From NCBI RefSeq assembly GCF_014699035.1, contig NZ_JACXAA010000004.1:372001-436000 (forward strand): DNA of 64,000 nt, written 5' to 3'. The stretch is from Spirosoma validum (lineage in GTDB: Bacteria; Bacteroidota; Bacteroidia; Cytophagales; Spirosomataceae). Each line of letters begins with the position of its first letter. Position 1 is the stretch's first letter. The position numbers and the translations under genes were made by a program. The notes under the pieces are model-generated. The model worked only from the letters and a program-made list of their open reading frames with translations, ran no database searches and was not told the origin of the DNA. This document shows positions 43,573 to 52,230 of this stretch, piece after piece.

Positions 43573-44898
43573 ATGCTTGTAAAACGAATCGGCTGGTCCT
43601 GGCTGGCCGGTTCGTTTTGTTGTTTACTCATCTCATCGGCAAACGCACAGACGATAGACGAAACGGCGCTGAACCGATGCGGTACGGTCGAACGGGAGCG
43701 TATTCTGCAACAACGGAATCCCAATCGCCTTAGACAGGTTAACGAACTAAATCGCCGTATTGAACAGCTTCAATCGCAGTCAAAAACGCTACGCCAACAG
43801 GCTGATGAAAAGATTTATCGGATTCCGGTAGTCGTTCATGTCGTGCACAGTACCGCATCCGGTCAGATTGGCGGAGCGAACAACATAAACATTTCCGACG
43901 AGCAGATTAATTCTCAGATTCAGGTATTGAATGAAGACTACCGGCGGAAGGAAGGAACAAACGGGTACAATACCAGCTCCATCGGTGCTGACGCGGGCAT
44001 TGAATTTTACCTAGCCACAACCGATCCGAACGGACAGCCTACGAACGGAATTACGCGTCATTACTACGCTCAGAAAGGGTCATTCGACGTTTTCTCCGAT
44101 GATTTGTTGCTATCGCAAATTGCGTATTGGCCTAGCGATCGCTATTTGAATATCTGGGTAACCAGAGTTAATCAATACCTGGGGTTTACTCAGTTTCCGA
44201 CAACAGCTGATACGTTAAAAGGCTTGCCTTCCGACGTAAACGAGTTGACGGACGGTTCGATTATCGACTATCGCTATTTTGGGCGGCAGACTGGAACGGT
44301 TACCAACAATACATATGCGCTGGGACGCACGGCTACCCATGAGATTGGCCATTGGTTAGGACTGATTCATACCTGGGGCGACGGCGATGGCTGCGCCGAA
44401 GACTACGTAGCGGATACCCCACTAACGAAGGCCGCGAATCAAACGACTCAATGTCGGCAGACGTATTCAACCTGTGTGGCTGGTAAGCAAACCCGCGATC
44501 TGACTGAAGATTTCATGGATTATTCGCCGGATGCCTGCATGAATCTGTTCACCGCTGGTCAGGTGGCGCGAATGCGGGCGGTGCTTGCTTTGAGTCCCCG
44601 CCGGGTTAAATTGATTAATTCATCGGCCGGCCCCCTCGCCGAAACCGAAAAACTTACCATCAATCTATACCCAAATCCAACTACTACAGCGCCTTCAATA
44701 GATGTACAACTGAAAGGGAGCCAGTCATTTACGGTCGATCTTTTCGATGCGACTGGACGGCAGCTACGAACGACTACCTATGCAAACTCGCCCAGCAGTC
44801 GTATTTCACTGCCTGTAACGGGCCTGGCGACAGGAATCTATATTGTCCGGGTTAAAACCGATGGCGAAACCGCCAGTAAGCGATTGCTATTACAGTAA
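43573..44898 (+). CDS. Secreted M43-family (pappalysin-like) zinc metalloprotease with T9SS sorting domain
   Basis: A 441-residue secreted protease. The signal peptide is IGWSWLAGSFCCLLISSANAQ. The catalytic domain (about 85-350) has HEIGHWLGLIH with zinc ligands His256, His260 and His266 and Glu257 as base, followed by the Met-turn region DFMDYSPDACMNLFT. The Cys pairs (DGCAED, QCRQTYSTC) fit M43B cytophagalysin/ulilysin-type enzymes. The last 75 residues form a type A T9SS C-terminal domain (INLYPNPTT, FDATGRQLRTT, GLATGIYIVRVKTDG, SKRLLLQ), so it is exported through the type IX system. The frame extends upstream into phoH, but ATG 43573 precedes the signal peptide directly. Confidence 0.92.
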   Translation: MLVKRIGWSWLAGSFCCLLISSANAQTIDETALNRCGTVERERILQQRNPNRLRQVNELNRRIEQLQSQSKTLRQQADEKIYRIPVVVHVVHSTASGQIGGANNINISDEQINSQIQVLNEDYRRKEGTNGYNTSSIGADAGIEFYLATTDPNGQPTNGITRHYYAQKGSFDVFSDDLLLSQIAYWPSDRYLNIWVTRVNQYLGFTQFPTTADTLKGLPSDVNELTDGSIIDYRYFGRQTGTVTNNTYALGRTATHEIGHWLGLIHTWGDGDGCAEDYVADTPLTKAANQTTQCRQTYSTCVAGKQTRDLTEDFMDYSPDACMNLFTAGQVARMRAVLALSPRRVKLINSSAGPLAETEKLTINLYPNPTTTAPSIDVQLKGSQSFTVDLFDATGRQLRTTTYANSPSSRISLPVTGLATGIYIVRVKTDGETASKRLLLQ

Positions 44899-44994
44899 AC
44901 AAACTCCACTGTTTGTCGCTACGTAAGGTTGCCTATGTGTTGCGAACCGCTTTTTATTCGTAATATACAGGCGTGATTATGCCCGTTCTATTCT

Positions 44995-45447
44995 ATGATT
45001 ACCGTTTTGCCAATTTCCAGCCCTTCTGATCTTGAAGCCGCGTTTTCCATTCGTCGACAGGTTTTTGTGGAGGAACAGCATGTTGACGCCAGGGAAGAAT
45101 ACGACGAATTTGAAACCACGAGTGCGCATTTTCTGGCTCGTGTCGATGATGCTCCCGCCGGTACGGCCCGCTGGCGACGTACCTCGAACGGGGTGAAACT
45201 GGAGCGATTTGCGGTGCTGCCCCAGTTCAGGGGATCTGGGGTTGGGAAAGCGCTGGTACGTGCCGTACTTGACGATGTATTTAGTCAGCAGCCAGAACCG
45301 ATTGAACGGATCTATCTTCATGCTCAAGTGACGGCTATGCCGCTGTATACAACCTTTGGCTTCGTACCCGTTGGTCCAATGTTTGAAGAAGCCGGTATTC
45401 AGCATTACAAAATGGTATTGCCTGGATCAGCCTACGCGACGGAATGA
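44995..45447 (+). CDS. GNAT-family N-acetyltransferase
   Basis: A 150-residue acetyltransferase of the ElaA/YjcF-like GNAT group. The N-terminal SDLEAAFSIRRQVFVEEQHV is typical of that group. The acetyl-CoA binding motif A is LERFAVLPQFRGSGVGKALV, and the C-terminal part has LHAQVTAMPLYTTFGF. The acceptor is unknown. The stop codon overlaps the start of comEC by 4 nt (ATGA at 45444), so the pair is translationally coupled. Confidence 0.88.
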   Translation: MITVLPISSPSDLEAAFSIRRQVFVEEQHVDAREEYDEFETTSAHFLARVDDAPAGTARWRRTSNGVKLERFAVLPQFRGSGVGKALVRAVLDDVFSQQPEPIERIYLHAQVTAMPLYTTFGFVPVGPMFEEAGIQHYKMVLPGSAYATE

Positions 45448-47576
45448 AAAGCCAGCCTTTCGCACGTTACGTAGCTGCGCTGATCGCTGGAATTGTGTGC
45501 TACGTTCAACTACCAGAATGGGATGAGCTTCCAATAGCCACCTTGATTATTGGTCTCGCTTTACTCATCTGGGGCTTTCTCCGTAACGCTGGAAAGACAA
45601 TTAAACCGATTCAACTTACGTCCGGTACCGGCGGATTGTTGATTCTGGTGACTCTCGGGTGGGCTATTACGTACCAGCGAACCGCCAGCAACCGATCAGA
45701 TAATCTTGTGCATCTTGCTGATACGTTGCGTGCTTACGAGGGCGTCGTTTCTGCACAACCTGAAGAGCGGGCCAAAACATATCGCGTTGAACTGGAAATT
45801 CGCCGGGGTGAATGGAAAAACGATCAGTCTATAAACCAGTGGCGTCCACTTAGTGGCCGGGTCATTGTGTATCTGGATAAAGCCGATCAGGCGATGCCGA
45901 AGTATGGGGAAGTATGGCTGGTATCCGGGTCGCCCCGCCCGATTGATCCGCCGTTGAATCCTGGCGAATTTAATTACAAGCAATACCTCAGCTACCGGAA
46001 TATCTACCACCAGCAATACCTGCGACCATTTCAGCGGCATATTCTGGGCGTAGCTCCGCCAAATTCTATTACTCAATTGGCCACAGCTGTCAACAGATGG
46101 GCCGATAGTGTATTTACGCATCAGGTTGGTACTCGCGCTGAATTTGGTATTGTTAATGCCATGATTCTGGGTGTTCGGGATGATTTAGATTCTGAACTGT
46201 ACCGTGCATACTCAGCCGCAGGGGCGGTCCATATTCTGTCTGTATCGGGGCTTCATGTCGGTATTTTGTTTGCTGTATTAACATTTCTACTCAGCTTTCT
46301 AATCAAACGGCCGCGCGGAAAACTGCTGATGGCTGTGCTTCAGTTGGCTATCCTGTGGTTTTACGCGCTTATAACCGGTTTTTCTCCACCGGTGTTACGT
46401 TCTGCGGGTATGTTTACTCTGCTGATTCTGGCGAACGCCTTTGGGCGGCAACAGCAGTTGATGAATACATTGGGGGCGTCGGCCTTTTTTATCTTGTGCT
46501 TCGATCCTTACGCGCTGTTCTCGGCGGGCTTTCAACTGTCTTATTTGGCCGTGGCTGGAATCGGGGCCTGGCAGTCGTCGTTTTATCAATCGCTGACCTT
46601 TCGGAACAAATGGGTGAATCGACTGTGGGAGCTGACGGCTGTAGCCATTATTGCCCAGCTTATTACGTTTCCGTTGGGTGTATTCTACTTCCATCAATTC
46701 CCGACCTACTTTCTGCTGGCCAACCCGATCGTTATTGTGATGTCGGAGCTGCTTTTGCCACTGGCCATGGCGACATTAGCCTTTAGTTGGGTGCCTTTTG
46801 TAAGCGACGTATTGGGCTGGCTGTTACAGAAAACGGCCTGTTTGCTCAACTATGCGGTTACGCAAACCAGTCAACTGCCGGGAGCGGCCTGGGATGGATT
46901 GTGGCTTTCGCCGGTGGCAATGCTGTTAACTTATGCCGTCATTCTAACCGGAGTAGCTTTGTTGCTAACCCGTAATCGAACGTATGTATGGGCAACCTGT
47001 ATCACGGCAATGCTGCTGGCTGGCGTAATCCTCTGGGATGAGTATGAGCAAGCGCACCAGCGCCGGTTAGCCGTCCATTTTTTACCGCATCGAACGGCGA
47101 TTAGCCTGACTGATGGACACCGAAGCACGCTCCTCACTGATCTCGACACGGCCGATACGCGCTCTTATGATTTCTACCTGAAGAATACATTTGGGCAATG
47201 GGGCGTTTCAGACCTGGCAGTTGCTCATTTAAGCCGCAATCTCAACGCCGTAGGTGCTCCAGCGAATATTCCCGCTTATTACCAAAATCGTGAATATGCT
47301 TTGTGGGTCTGGCAAGGTAAAACACTGTTATTTGTGAATAAACTGAGTGGCCGAAATCGCTGGCGTCTGCCCGCCGTAATCGATTACCTCATTATCCGAC
47401 GTAACGCCCTTGAAGACTGGAATCAATTGAACGGACGTATTGTCGCGCGGCACATTATCTTCGATGATTCCAATAAAACGCCCCTGACAGACAAGTTATT
47501 AACCGATGCTAAACAACTGGGAATTGCTTGTTATTCAGTACGTCAGATGGGCGCGTATGTAGCCAGTTTGAACTGA
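45444..47576 (+). CDS. comEC: ComEC/Rec2-family competence membrane channel lacking an active metallo-beta-lactamase domain
   Basis: A 710-residue multi-pass protein of the ComEC family, which moves single-stranded DNA across the inner membrane. After two or three N-terminal helices comes a DUF4131/OB-like part (LRAYEGVVSAQPEERAKTYR). The Competence domain follows (YRAYSAAGAVHILSVSGLHV, LIKRPRGKLLMAVLQLAILW, FSPPVLRSAGMFTLLILANA). The C-terminal soluble part (about 545-710) resembles the end of ComEC proteins (AVHFLPHRTAISLTDG) but lacks HxHxDH, so no nuclease activity is expected there. Short or degenerate ends are common in Bacteroidota ComEC, as I recall. Overlaps the GNAT gene. Confidence 0.9.
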   Translation: MKSQPFARYVAALIAGIVCYVQLPEWDELPIATLIIGLALLIWGFLRNAGKTIKPIQLTSGTGGLLILVTLGWAITYQRTASNRSDNLVHLADTLRAYEGVVSAQPEERAKTYRVELEIRRGEWKNDQSINQWRPLSGRVIVYLDKADQAMPKYGEVWLVSGSPRPIDPPLNPGEFNYKQYLSYRNIYHQQYLRPFQRHILGVAPPNSITQLATAVNRWADSVFTHQVGTRAEFGIVNAMILGVRDDLDSELYRAYSAAGAVHILSVSGLHVGILFAVLTFLLSFLIKRPRGKLLMAVLQLAILWFYALITGFSPPVLRSAGMFTLLILANAFGRQQQLMNTLGASAFFILCFDPYALFSAGFQLSYLAVAGIGAWQSSFYQSLTFRNKWVNRLWELTAVAIIAQLITFPLGVFYFHQFPTYFLLANPIVIVMSELLLPLAMATLAFSWVPFVSDVLGWLLQKTACLLNYAVTQTSQLPGAAWDGLWLSPVAMLLTYAVILTGVALLLTRNRTYVWATCITAMLLAGVILWDEYEQAHQRRLAVHFLPHRTAISLTDGHRSTLLTDLDTADTRSYDFYLKNTFGQWGVSDLAVAHLSRNLNAVGAPANIPAYYQNREYALWVWQGKTLLFVNKLSGRNRWRLPAVIDYLIIRRNALEDWNQLNGRIVARHIIFDDSNKTPLTDKLLTDAKQLGIACYSVRQMGAYVASLN

Positions 47577-47612
47577 TTATGCTTATATTCGTGAATTCAT
47601 GAGACTACGGCA

Positions 47613-47841
47613 ATGACACTCAGTATCGCAAACTTACCGGAAGACCAGCGGGCTACAACCGTCGAATTTGCTACTTATCAGATGGACGACGATGCATTTT
47701 ACGATCGGTCCGGTGTTCCGGTTTTGTCGTCAAAATGAATATCTGAAATTTGAGCGCAAGCATACGGATTTTAATTAGCCTCTTGGTGGAGAGGACGTAC
47801 TGCCGGGCTTTATGTTTACCCTACGACTGTTGATCGGTTAA
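47613..47841 (+). pseudogene. Decayed Uma2-family (restriction-endonuclease-fold) gene remnant
   Basis: Three fragments of one protein can be read in order. The first is MTLSIANLPEDQRATTVEFA, continuing TYQMDDDAFYD, from ATG 47613. The frame then shifts: a second frame restores FCRQNEYLKFERKHTDFN, after what looks like an insertion of about 16 nt (CGGTCCGGTGTTCCGG region). It ends at an in-frame TAG. After the TAG the piece GGEDVLPGFMFTLRLLIG matches the usual C-terminal end of Uma2/DUF820 proteins, so the middle 100 or more residues are missing. The 41-codon frame 47613-47738 is the only part with a start and stop. Family assignment is from memory of its N- and C-terminal motifs. Confidence 0.6.
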
Positions 47842-47846
47842 TTTGC

Positions 47847-48431
47847 TCAGGGTTGACCCGGTGCTTTGTTCAACGAATCGGTTCTGACAGTTGGAGCTTT
47901 ATTTAGCGAGTCTTTCTTTGGGGCAGGCGGTCGGAATCCGCCAACAGCCTTCTGCATATCGTCTTTCTTCGACTGATACGTCGTCCATTGCTCGGGTGTC
48001 AGGATGGTTTTGAGCTTATCTTCTTTTTCTTCGTTGAGCATGATCATCATATCCTGAATTTGCTTCCGCGAATCAGGGCCAGGTTTACCACTTGGTCCGA
48101 TAATATCTTTGATGGCATCCTGTTGCTGGCTGGCGTATTCGTTATTGAGGTTTTTAACCTCTTTTAGCTGATCCTTACTTAGCGACAGGTTTTCCTTTAG
48201 CCATTTTGTTTCCTTCTGGGCAATGTCGCCAGCAATGTTTGGGATGGAAGCTCGCGGACTGCTGGACATGGAAGGGTCCATACCACCCATTCGACGACCA
48301 TATCCACCCATACCACCACCATAGCCCCCGCCGTAACCACCATATTGGCCAAAACTCTGATGACTCATCAGCAGGCCAGTGAACAGGACTAAACTGTATA
48401 CCGAGTAGGTTAAACGAAGCTGAAATTTCAT
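47847..48431 (-). CDS. Secreted Spy/CpxP-like protein
   Basis: A 194-residue exported protein. The signal peptide is VYSLVLFTGLLMSHQSFGQ, followed by a Gly/Tyr repeat stretch (GGYGGGYGGGMGGYGRR). A helical part has KWLKENLSLSKDQLKEVKNL and KLKTILTPEQWTTYQSKKDD, the LTxxQ-like pattern of Spy/CpxP and related periplasmic proteins (LSLSKDQ, LTPEQW). The C-terminal tail contains a direct repeat of DSLNKAP. It may be a periplasmic chaperone or envelope-stress protein; this is inferred. ATG 48431 is chosen because it starts the signal peptide; the frame runs 18 codons further upstream. Confidence 0.75.
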   Translation of the reverse strand: MKFQLRLTYSVYSLVLFTGLLMSHQSFGQYGGYGGGYGGGMGGYGRRMGGMDPSMSSSPRASIPNIAGDIAQKETKWLKENLSLSKDQLKEVKNLNNEYASQQQDAIKDIIGPSGKPGPDSRKQIQDMMIMLNEEKEDKLKTILTPEQWTTYQSKKDDMQKAVGGFRPPAPKKDSLNKAPTVRTDSLNKAPGQP

Positions 48432-48482
48432 AGGAATTGCCTGCTGCTTACAGGTACGGTTATAATGACGAATTACGTTTAA

Positions 48483-48490
48483 CAAAGTTA
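48483..48490 (-). promoter_or_regulatory. -7-like box upstream of the Spy-like gene
   Basis: CAAAGTTA on the plus strand reads TAACTTTG on the minus strand, matching TAnnTTTG and identical to the boxes near 4871-4903. It would start transcription about 45 nt before ATG 48431. The -33 element is not clear. Confidence 0.4.
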
Positions 48491-48503
48491 AGGAATTATA
48501 CGA

Positions 48504-49046
48504 TTACCGGACATTGCTTTCCGGCGTTTGGATTCGCACGCGCATGCGGGGCTGCTCACCGTCGGGGACAATGACGACGATGTGATTTGTTACGGTTTCA
48601 CCATTTTCCAGCATGTGACCCGCCTGTACCTGAACGGTATTGACAATTTCTTTGCCTTCTGCGTTTTTCGTAGTTGTCGAATAAGGAACCAGGAAAGGAC
48701 GCGCCCGTACCGTGGCTGTTTTAGAGGTCAGCCGGGCGCCGGTAGCGTTAACACAATCGAAATTGGCCATCAGATCCTGGTTTTGCAGGCCCAATGTTGT
48801 TTGCCGGGGGAAAAATAAGCGGGTGCAGCCACTTTTATTGGTGACGTAAAACGTTACTTCATACCGTTTAAACGTACCCTTATTCCCAATATCTTTTTTG
48901 AGTTCACTCCGTATCGAATAGCCGTATTCGATACCATTATACAGAGCCGGTTCTTTATCCGTAATGTCGTAAGAAGGCTGTGCTTTGGCTAAAAGGGAGA
49001 AACAAATGCCCAGGAAGATCAGTGAGCAGATCGACAGGTGATTCAT
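48504..49046 (-). CDS. Periplasmic protein of unknown function
   Basis: A 180-residue exported protein (signal CSLIFLGICFSLLAKAQ). The mature part is beta-rich with two Cys (SGCTRLFFPRQ and ANFDCVN, about 27 residues apart) that could form a disulfide. Phrases such as RYEVTFYVTNKSGCTRLFFP and LENGETVTNHIVVIVPDGEQ suggest an Ig-like fold. I recognise no family. It lies 72 nt upstream of the Spy-like gene on the same strand, but the box at 48483 gives the latter its own promoter. Confidence 0.65.
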   Translation of the reverse strand: MNHLSICSLIFLGICFSLLAKAQPSYDITDKEPALYNGIEYGYSIRSELKKDIGNKGTFKRYEVTFYVTNKSGCTRLFFPRQTTLGLQNQDLMANFDCVNATGARLTSKTATVRARPFLVPYSTTTKNAEGKEIVNTVQVQAGHMLENGETVTNHIVVIVPDGEQPRMRVRIQTPESNVR

Positions 49047-49161
49047 CTACAGCAGGAGGACTTTTTTAACTCGAAATTTATACTAAAAATGGACTGGAAG
49101 AGACTTGTTTTTGACTAAACGAATATAAACTTTTCTCCCATACACACCGTTCCCTTTATAT

Positions 49162-49821
49162 ATGGAAACGCTCGAAAAAATTCGTAAAGCGTACACGGAG
49201 TACGTACTGGAAAACGGGAAACAACCAACCTCTGTTTTTCAGTTTGCAAAGAAACTGAAAATTGCCGAAGCTGACTTTTACAAAGAATACACGTCGTTCG
49301 ATGCCATCGAGGCCGACATCTGGTTGACCTTTTTTACCGAAGCAAAAACCACTGTCGAAGCCGATGAAACCGCTCAATCATATTCAGTTCGGGAAAAATT
49401 GCTTGCCTTTTATTACACTTGGATTGAGCTGTTAAAAGGACAGCGCAGCTTTGCTGTATACAGCTATGGTCGATTGCGTGAAGCCAGCAAAGGCCAGGGA
49501 GCAAGGGGCATGGGGCGTCAGCAGTCGCAGGTATTCAAGCCATTCAAAGAAGCGTTTTACGACTATGCCCGCGATCTGCTGGCGGAAGGCCGTGAAAGCA
49601 AAGAAGTCGAGCCTCGCCCGTTTATCACGGATCGCTATCCAGATGCACTGTGGGGGCAAACGCTCTATCTGCTCGATTTCTGGATACGTGACGTGAGCAA
49701 AAACTTCGAGAAAACCGACACTGCCATCGAAAAAGCCGTCAATACCTCCTTCGATCTCATTGGTCGATCGCCTTTAGACACGCTATTCGACTTCGCCAAG
49801 TTTATGTACCAAAATAAATAG
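49162..49821 (+). CDS. TetR-like protein
   Basis: A 219-residue helical protein resembling TetR-family regulators with a TetR_C-type ligand domain. The N-terminal helices (LEKIRKAYTEYVLENGKQPT, then VFQFAKKLKIAEADFYKEYT with a following SFDAIEADIW) follow the TetR order, but the HTH is weak. DNA binding is therefore inferred. A low-complexity insertion ASKGQGARGMGRQQSQ (about 112-127) corresponds to GGGGCATGGGGC-type repeat DNA at 49497-49517. It precedes the ABC1 kinase gene and in similar Bacteroidota pairs is annotated with it; the two may work together. Confidence 0.72.
   Translation: METLEKIRKAYTEYVLENGKQPTSVFQFAKKLKIAEADFYKEYTSFDAIEADIWLTFFTEAKTTVEADETAQSYSVREKLLAFYYTWIELLKGQRSFAVYSYGRLREASKGQGARGMGRQQSQVFKPFKEAFYDYARDLLAEGRESKEVEPRPFITDRYPDALWGQTLYLLDFWIRDVSKNFEKTDTAIEKAVNTSFDLIGRSPLDTLFDFAKFMYQNK
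49497..49517. repeat. Short GGGGCATGGGGC-type repeat inside the TetR-like gene
   Basis: GGGAGCAAGGGGCATGGGGC resembles one half of the larger repeat elements at 2632-2715, 3509-3598 and 49821-49898. It encodes Gly/Ala/Arg-rich residues in an otherwise helical protein. Confidence 0.45.
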
Positions 49822-49898
49822 CATGGGGCAGAGGGGTAAGGGCAAAGGGTGTGCGTTAAGTGCCCCATTTCCTCTGCCCCGTGCCCCGTGCCCGCTGC
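49821..49898. repeat. Intergenic GGGGCAGAGGGG-type inverted repeat
   Basis: It fills the gap between the TetR-like and ABC1 kinase genes. The left half is GCATGGGGCAGAGGGGTAAG then GGCAAAGGG. The right half is CCTCTGCCCCGTGCCCCGTG then CCCGC. The halves are imperfect inverted copies, and the left half closely follows the icmF-internal element at 3509 (GTGGGGCAGAGGG, GAGGGCAAAG). Confidence 0.75.
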
Positions 49899-49899
49899 T

Positions 49900-51225
49900 A
49901 TGAAAACCCAAACATCCGTTCCAACGACCAAAGTTGCCCGTGCCAGTCAGTTTGTAAAGGCTGGCGTGAAAGTCGGTGGGAATTATATCAAGCATTACAG
50001 CAAGAAGCTGATTGATCCCAGCTTGTCGAAAGAGGAGTTGCACAAAGACAATGCGGCTGACATCTACGACGCGTTGAGTGAACTGAAAGGTTCGGCGCTG
50101 AAAATGGCGCAGATGCTGAGTATGGATCGGGGGCTACTGCCGGTTGCGTACTCCGATAAATTCGCCATGGCACAGTATTCAGCACCGCCTTTGTCGGGGC
50201 CGCTGGTTGTCAAAACATTCAAGACCTACTTCGGAAAATCACCGGCGCAACTGTTCGATAGATTCGATATCGAAGCGGTCAACGCGGCCAGCATCGGTCA
50301 GGTACACCAGGCCTGGAAAGATGGTAAAAAACTAGCGGTGAAGGTGCAGTATCCGGGCGTAGCTGATGCTGTTAGCTCCGATCTGAAAATTGCCAAACCC
50401 CTGGCGGTGCGGTTGTTGAGTCTGAACGAACGCGACATTGACCGGTACATGGGCGAGGTTGAATCGAAATTGCTGGAGGAGACCGACTACGAGCTGGAAC
50501 TGAAACGATCCATCGAAATTTCACAGGCCTGTGCCGATATTCCCGATCTGGTGTTTCCGAAATACTATCCTGAGTTTTCCTCGAAGCGAATCCTGACGAT
50601 GGACTGGCTGGATGGTTTACACCTGAAAGAATTTCTTCGAACAAATCCGTCGCAGGAAGTACGCGACCGTATCGGCCAGGCTCTCTGGGATTTTTATGAT
50701 TTTCAGATCCATACGCTACGTCAGGTACACGCTGATCCGCATCCGGGTAATTTCCTGATGCGGGCCGATGGGACAATGGGTGTCATCGACTTCGGTTGTG
50801 TAAAAGTCATTCCTGATTTTTATTACGATAATTACTTCCGGCTGATTAATCCCGATACGCTCGAAGATGCCGCATTAACGGAAGAAGTGTTTAATAATCT
50901 GGAGTTTTTGACCCCGGAAGATTCGCCTAAAGACCGTCAGTTTTTCTCTGATCTGTTCAAGGAAATGACCCTGATGCTGGCAGAACCCTTCGCTGTGGAA
51001 GAATTCGATTTTGGCGATGATACGTACTTCAATAAAGTCTATGCGTTTGCCGAAGGTCTGGCTAACGTATCAGAACTGAAAAATTCGAAAGTGGCGCGCG
51101 GATCGCAGGATGGTTTGTACGTTAATCGGACGTATTACGGTCTCTACGCCATGCTGAATGAACTAAAAGCCAAAGTAACGACGACAAGGCCCGAGTGGCT
51201 TCGCTCGAAGAAGCTGGTTGTTTAA
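49900..51225 (+). CDS. ABC1/AarF/UbiB-family atypical kinase
   Basis: A 441-residue UbiB-like atypical kinase. Motifs in order are: the KxGQ-like LKGSALKMAQMLSMDRG, where Gly is replaced by Ala (KMAQ); the Ala-rich loop AVNAASIGQVHQA; the ATP lysine KLAVKVQYPGV; EETDYELELKRS; MDWLDGLHLKEFL; the catalytic loop HADPHPGNFLM; and metal-binding VIDFGCVKV. Members support quinone biosynthesis or lipid metabolism, and the direct target is not known. The frame continues upstream to a GTG at 49849, but that would translate the repeat at 49821-49898, so ATG 49900 is preferred. Confidence 0.9.
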   Translation: MKTQTSVPTTKVARASQFVKAGVKVGGNYIKHYSKKLIDPSLSKEELHKDNAADIYDALSELKGSALKMAQMLSMDRGLLPVAYSDKFAMAQYSAPPLSGPLVVKTFKTYFGKSPAQLFDRFDIEAVNAASIGQVHQAWKDGKKLAVKVQYPGVADAVSSDLKIAKPLAVRLLSLNERDIDRYMGEVESKLLEETDYELELKRSIEISQACADIPDLVFPKYYPEFSSKRILTMDWLDGLHLKEFLRTNPSQEVRDRIGQALWDFYDFQIHTLRQVHADPHPGNFLMRADGTMGVIDFGCVKVIPDFYYDNYFRLINPDTLEDAALTEEVFNNLEFLTPEDSPKDRQFFSDLFKEMTLMLAEPFAVEEFDFGDDTYFNKVYAFAEGLANVSELKNSKVARGSQDGLYVNRTYYGLYAMLNELKAKVTTTRPEWLRSKKLVV

Positions 51226-51233
51226 GAAGGTCT

Positions 51234-51305
51234 TTAACCACAGAGCCACGGAGAACACAGAGAATTTGCTAAAAAACTCTGTGTTCTCCGTGGCTCTGTG
51301 GTTAA
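51234..51305. repeat. Perfect 29-nt inverted repeat (CCACAGAG/CTCTGTGG type)
   Basis: The arms 51234-51262 (TTAACCACAGAGCCACGGAG, then AACACAGAG) and 51277-51305 are perfectly complementary, with a 14-nt AT-rich loop. It lies between the convergent kinase and pirin genes, so it may work as a bidirectional terminator. Its sequence type, based on CCACAGAG, is a repeat I recall from other Bacteroidota and diverse environmental genomes. Confidence 0.85.
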
Positions 51306-51309
51306 ATTC

Positions 51310-52230
51310 TTATGATAATGGCTGGGGTGGAGGGGTCGACGCACCGGCAGGTTTAGATTTATCTTCCGGAAGTGGAACAAACTCTTTATTATCATTCGGC
51401 GGTAACGTAATACGTCCGGCCTGCCAGTCAGCTTTGGCCTGCTCAATCCGATCTTTTCGGGAAGAAACGAAGTTCCACCAAATGAATCGTTCGCCAAGTG
51501 GTTCGCCACCCAATAGCATAATCGTAGTGGTTTCGAGGGCTGTAATCACAGGATCAATTCCGGGTTTGAACACAAGCAACTGACCGGCTCCGTACCGGTT
51601 GCCATTCACGTCTACCGTTCCTTTTGCTACGTAGGTGCCCCGCTCGGGGTAACCCATAGGCGGACCAAACCGAGTACCGGGTTGTAGAACGACATGCAGG
51701 TAAAATAAAGGCGAGTGCGTTTTAACATCGTTACGTAGTCCAAAGGCATTGCCGGCAATCAGTCGCATCCAGACACCTTTATCTGTAAAGATTGGCAGTT
51801 CGTGCGGCTGGTAATTATCGAACGAGGGAGCCTCTTCTTCATCGGTTTCGGGCAGGGCCACCCAGGTCTGAATCATTTCCAGCGTACCACCCGCGAGTGT
51901 AGCCGGATCTTCAAAGCGTTCGGAATGGGCAATGCCACGGCCCGCCGTCATCCAGTTCACTTCGCCGGGACGAATCACCTGTTGAACCCCCAGACTGTCC
52001 CGGTGCGTCACCTGCCCATCGAATAAATAACTGACGGTAGACAGACCAATATGTGGATGCGGCAGTACGTCTATGCTCGGCGCCTGTTCAGGTGCGAACG
52101 TTACCGGACCGCCATGATCCATGAAAATAAACGGGCCGAGCATCCGTCGTAAACGATAGGGAAGAATCCGCCGGACATTGAATCCGTTGCCCAACGAAGC
52201 GGGCCGTGCGTCGATAACTAAATCTAGCAT
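51310..52230 (-). CDS. Pirin-family protein
   Basis: A 306-residue bicupin. The N-terminal cupin has the metal site PHPHIGLSTVSYLFDGQVTH, with its His pair and third His in THRD, and the fourth ligand in GRGIAHSERFED. GPFIFMDHGGP is the usual pirin start. The C-terminal cupin has the RFIWWNFVSSRKDRI end typical of the family. Pirins are iron-binding and some act as quercetin dioxygenases; the substrate here is unknown. The last 35 residues (FVPLPEDKSKPAGASTPPPQ) are Pro-rich. ATG 52230 is chosen over a 17-codon extension without family similarity. Confidence 0.92.
   Translation of the reverse strand: MLDLVIDARPASLGNGFNVRRILPYRLRRMLGPFIFMDHGGPVTFAPEQAPSIDVLPHPHIGLSTVSYLFDGQVTHRDSLGVQQVIRPGEVNWMTAGRGIAHSERFEDPATLAGGTLEMIQTWVALPETDEEEAPSFDNYQPHELPIFTDKGVWMRLIAGNAFGLRNDVKTHSPLFYLHVVLQPGTRFGPPMGYPERGTYVAKGTVDVNGNRYGAGQLLVFKPGIDPVITALETTTIMLLGGEPLGERFIWWNFVSSRKDRIEQAKADWQAGRITLPPNDNKEFVPLPEDKSKPAGASTPPPQPLS

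Noticed and set aside
49849-49899. GTG start for the ABC1 kinase
   Set aside because: It would translate the intergenic repeat (PISSAPCPVPAA); kinase similarity begins after ATG 49900.
51218-51583. 121-codon plus-strand ORF crossing the inverted repeat and the end of the pirin gene
   Set aside because: It translates the palindromic repeat and the antisense of pirin. The protein has no recognisable features.
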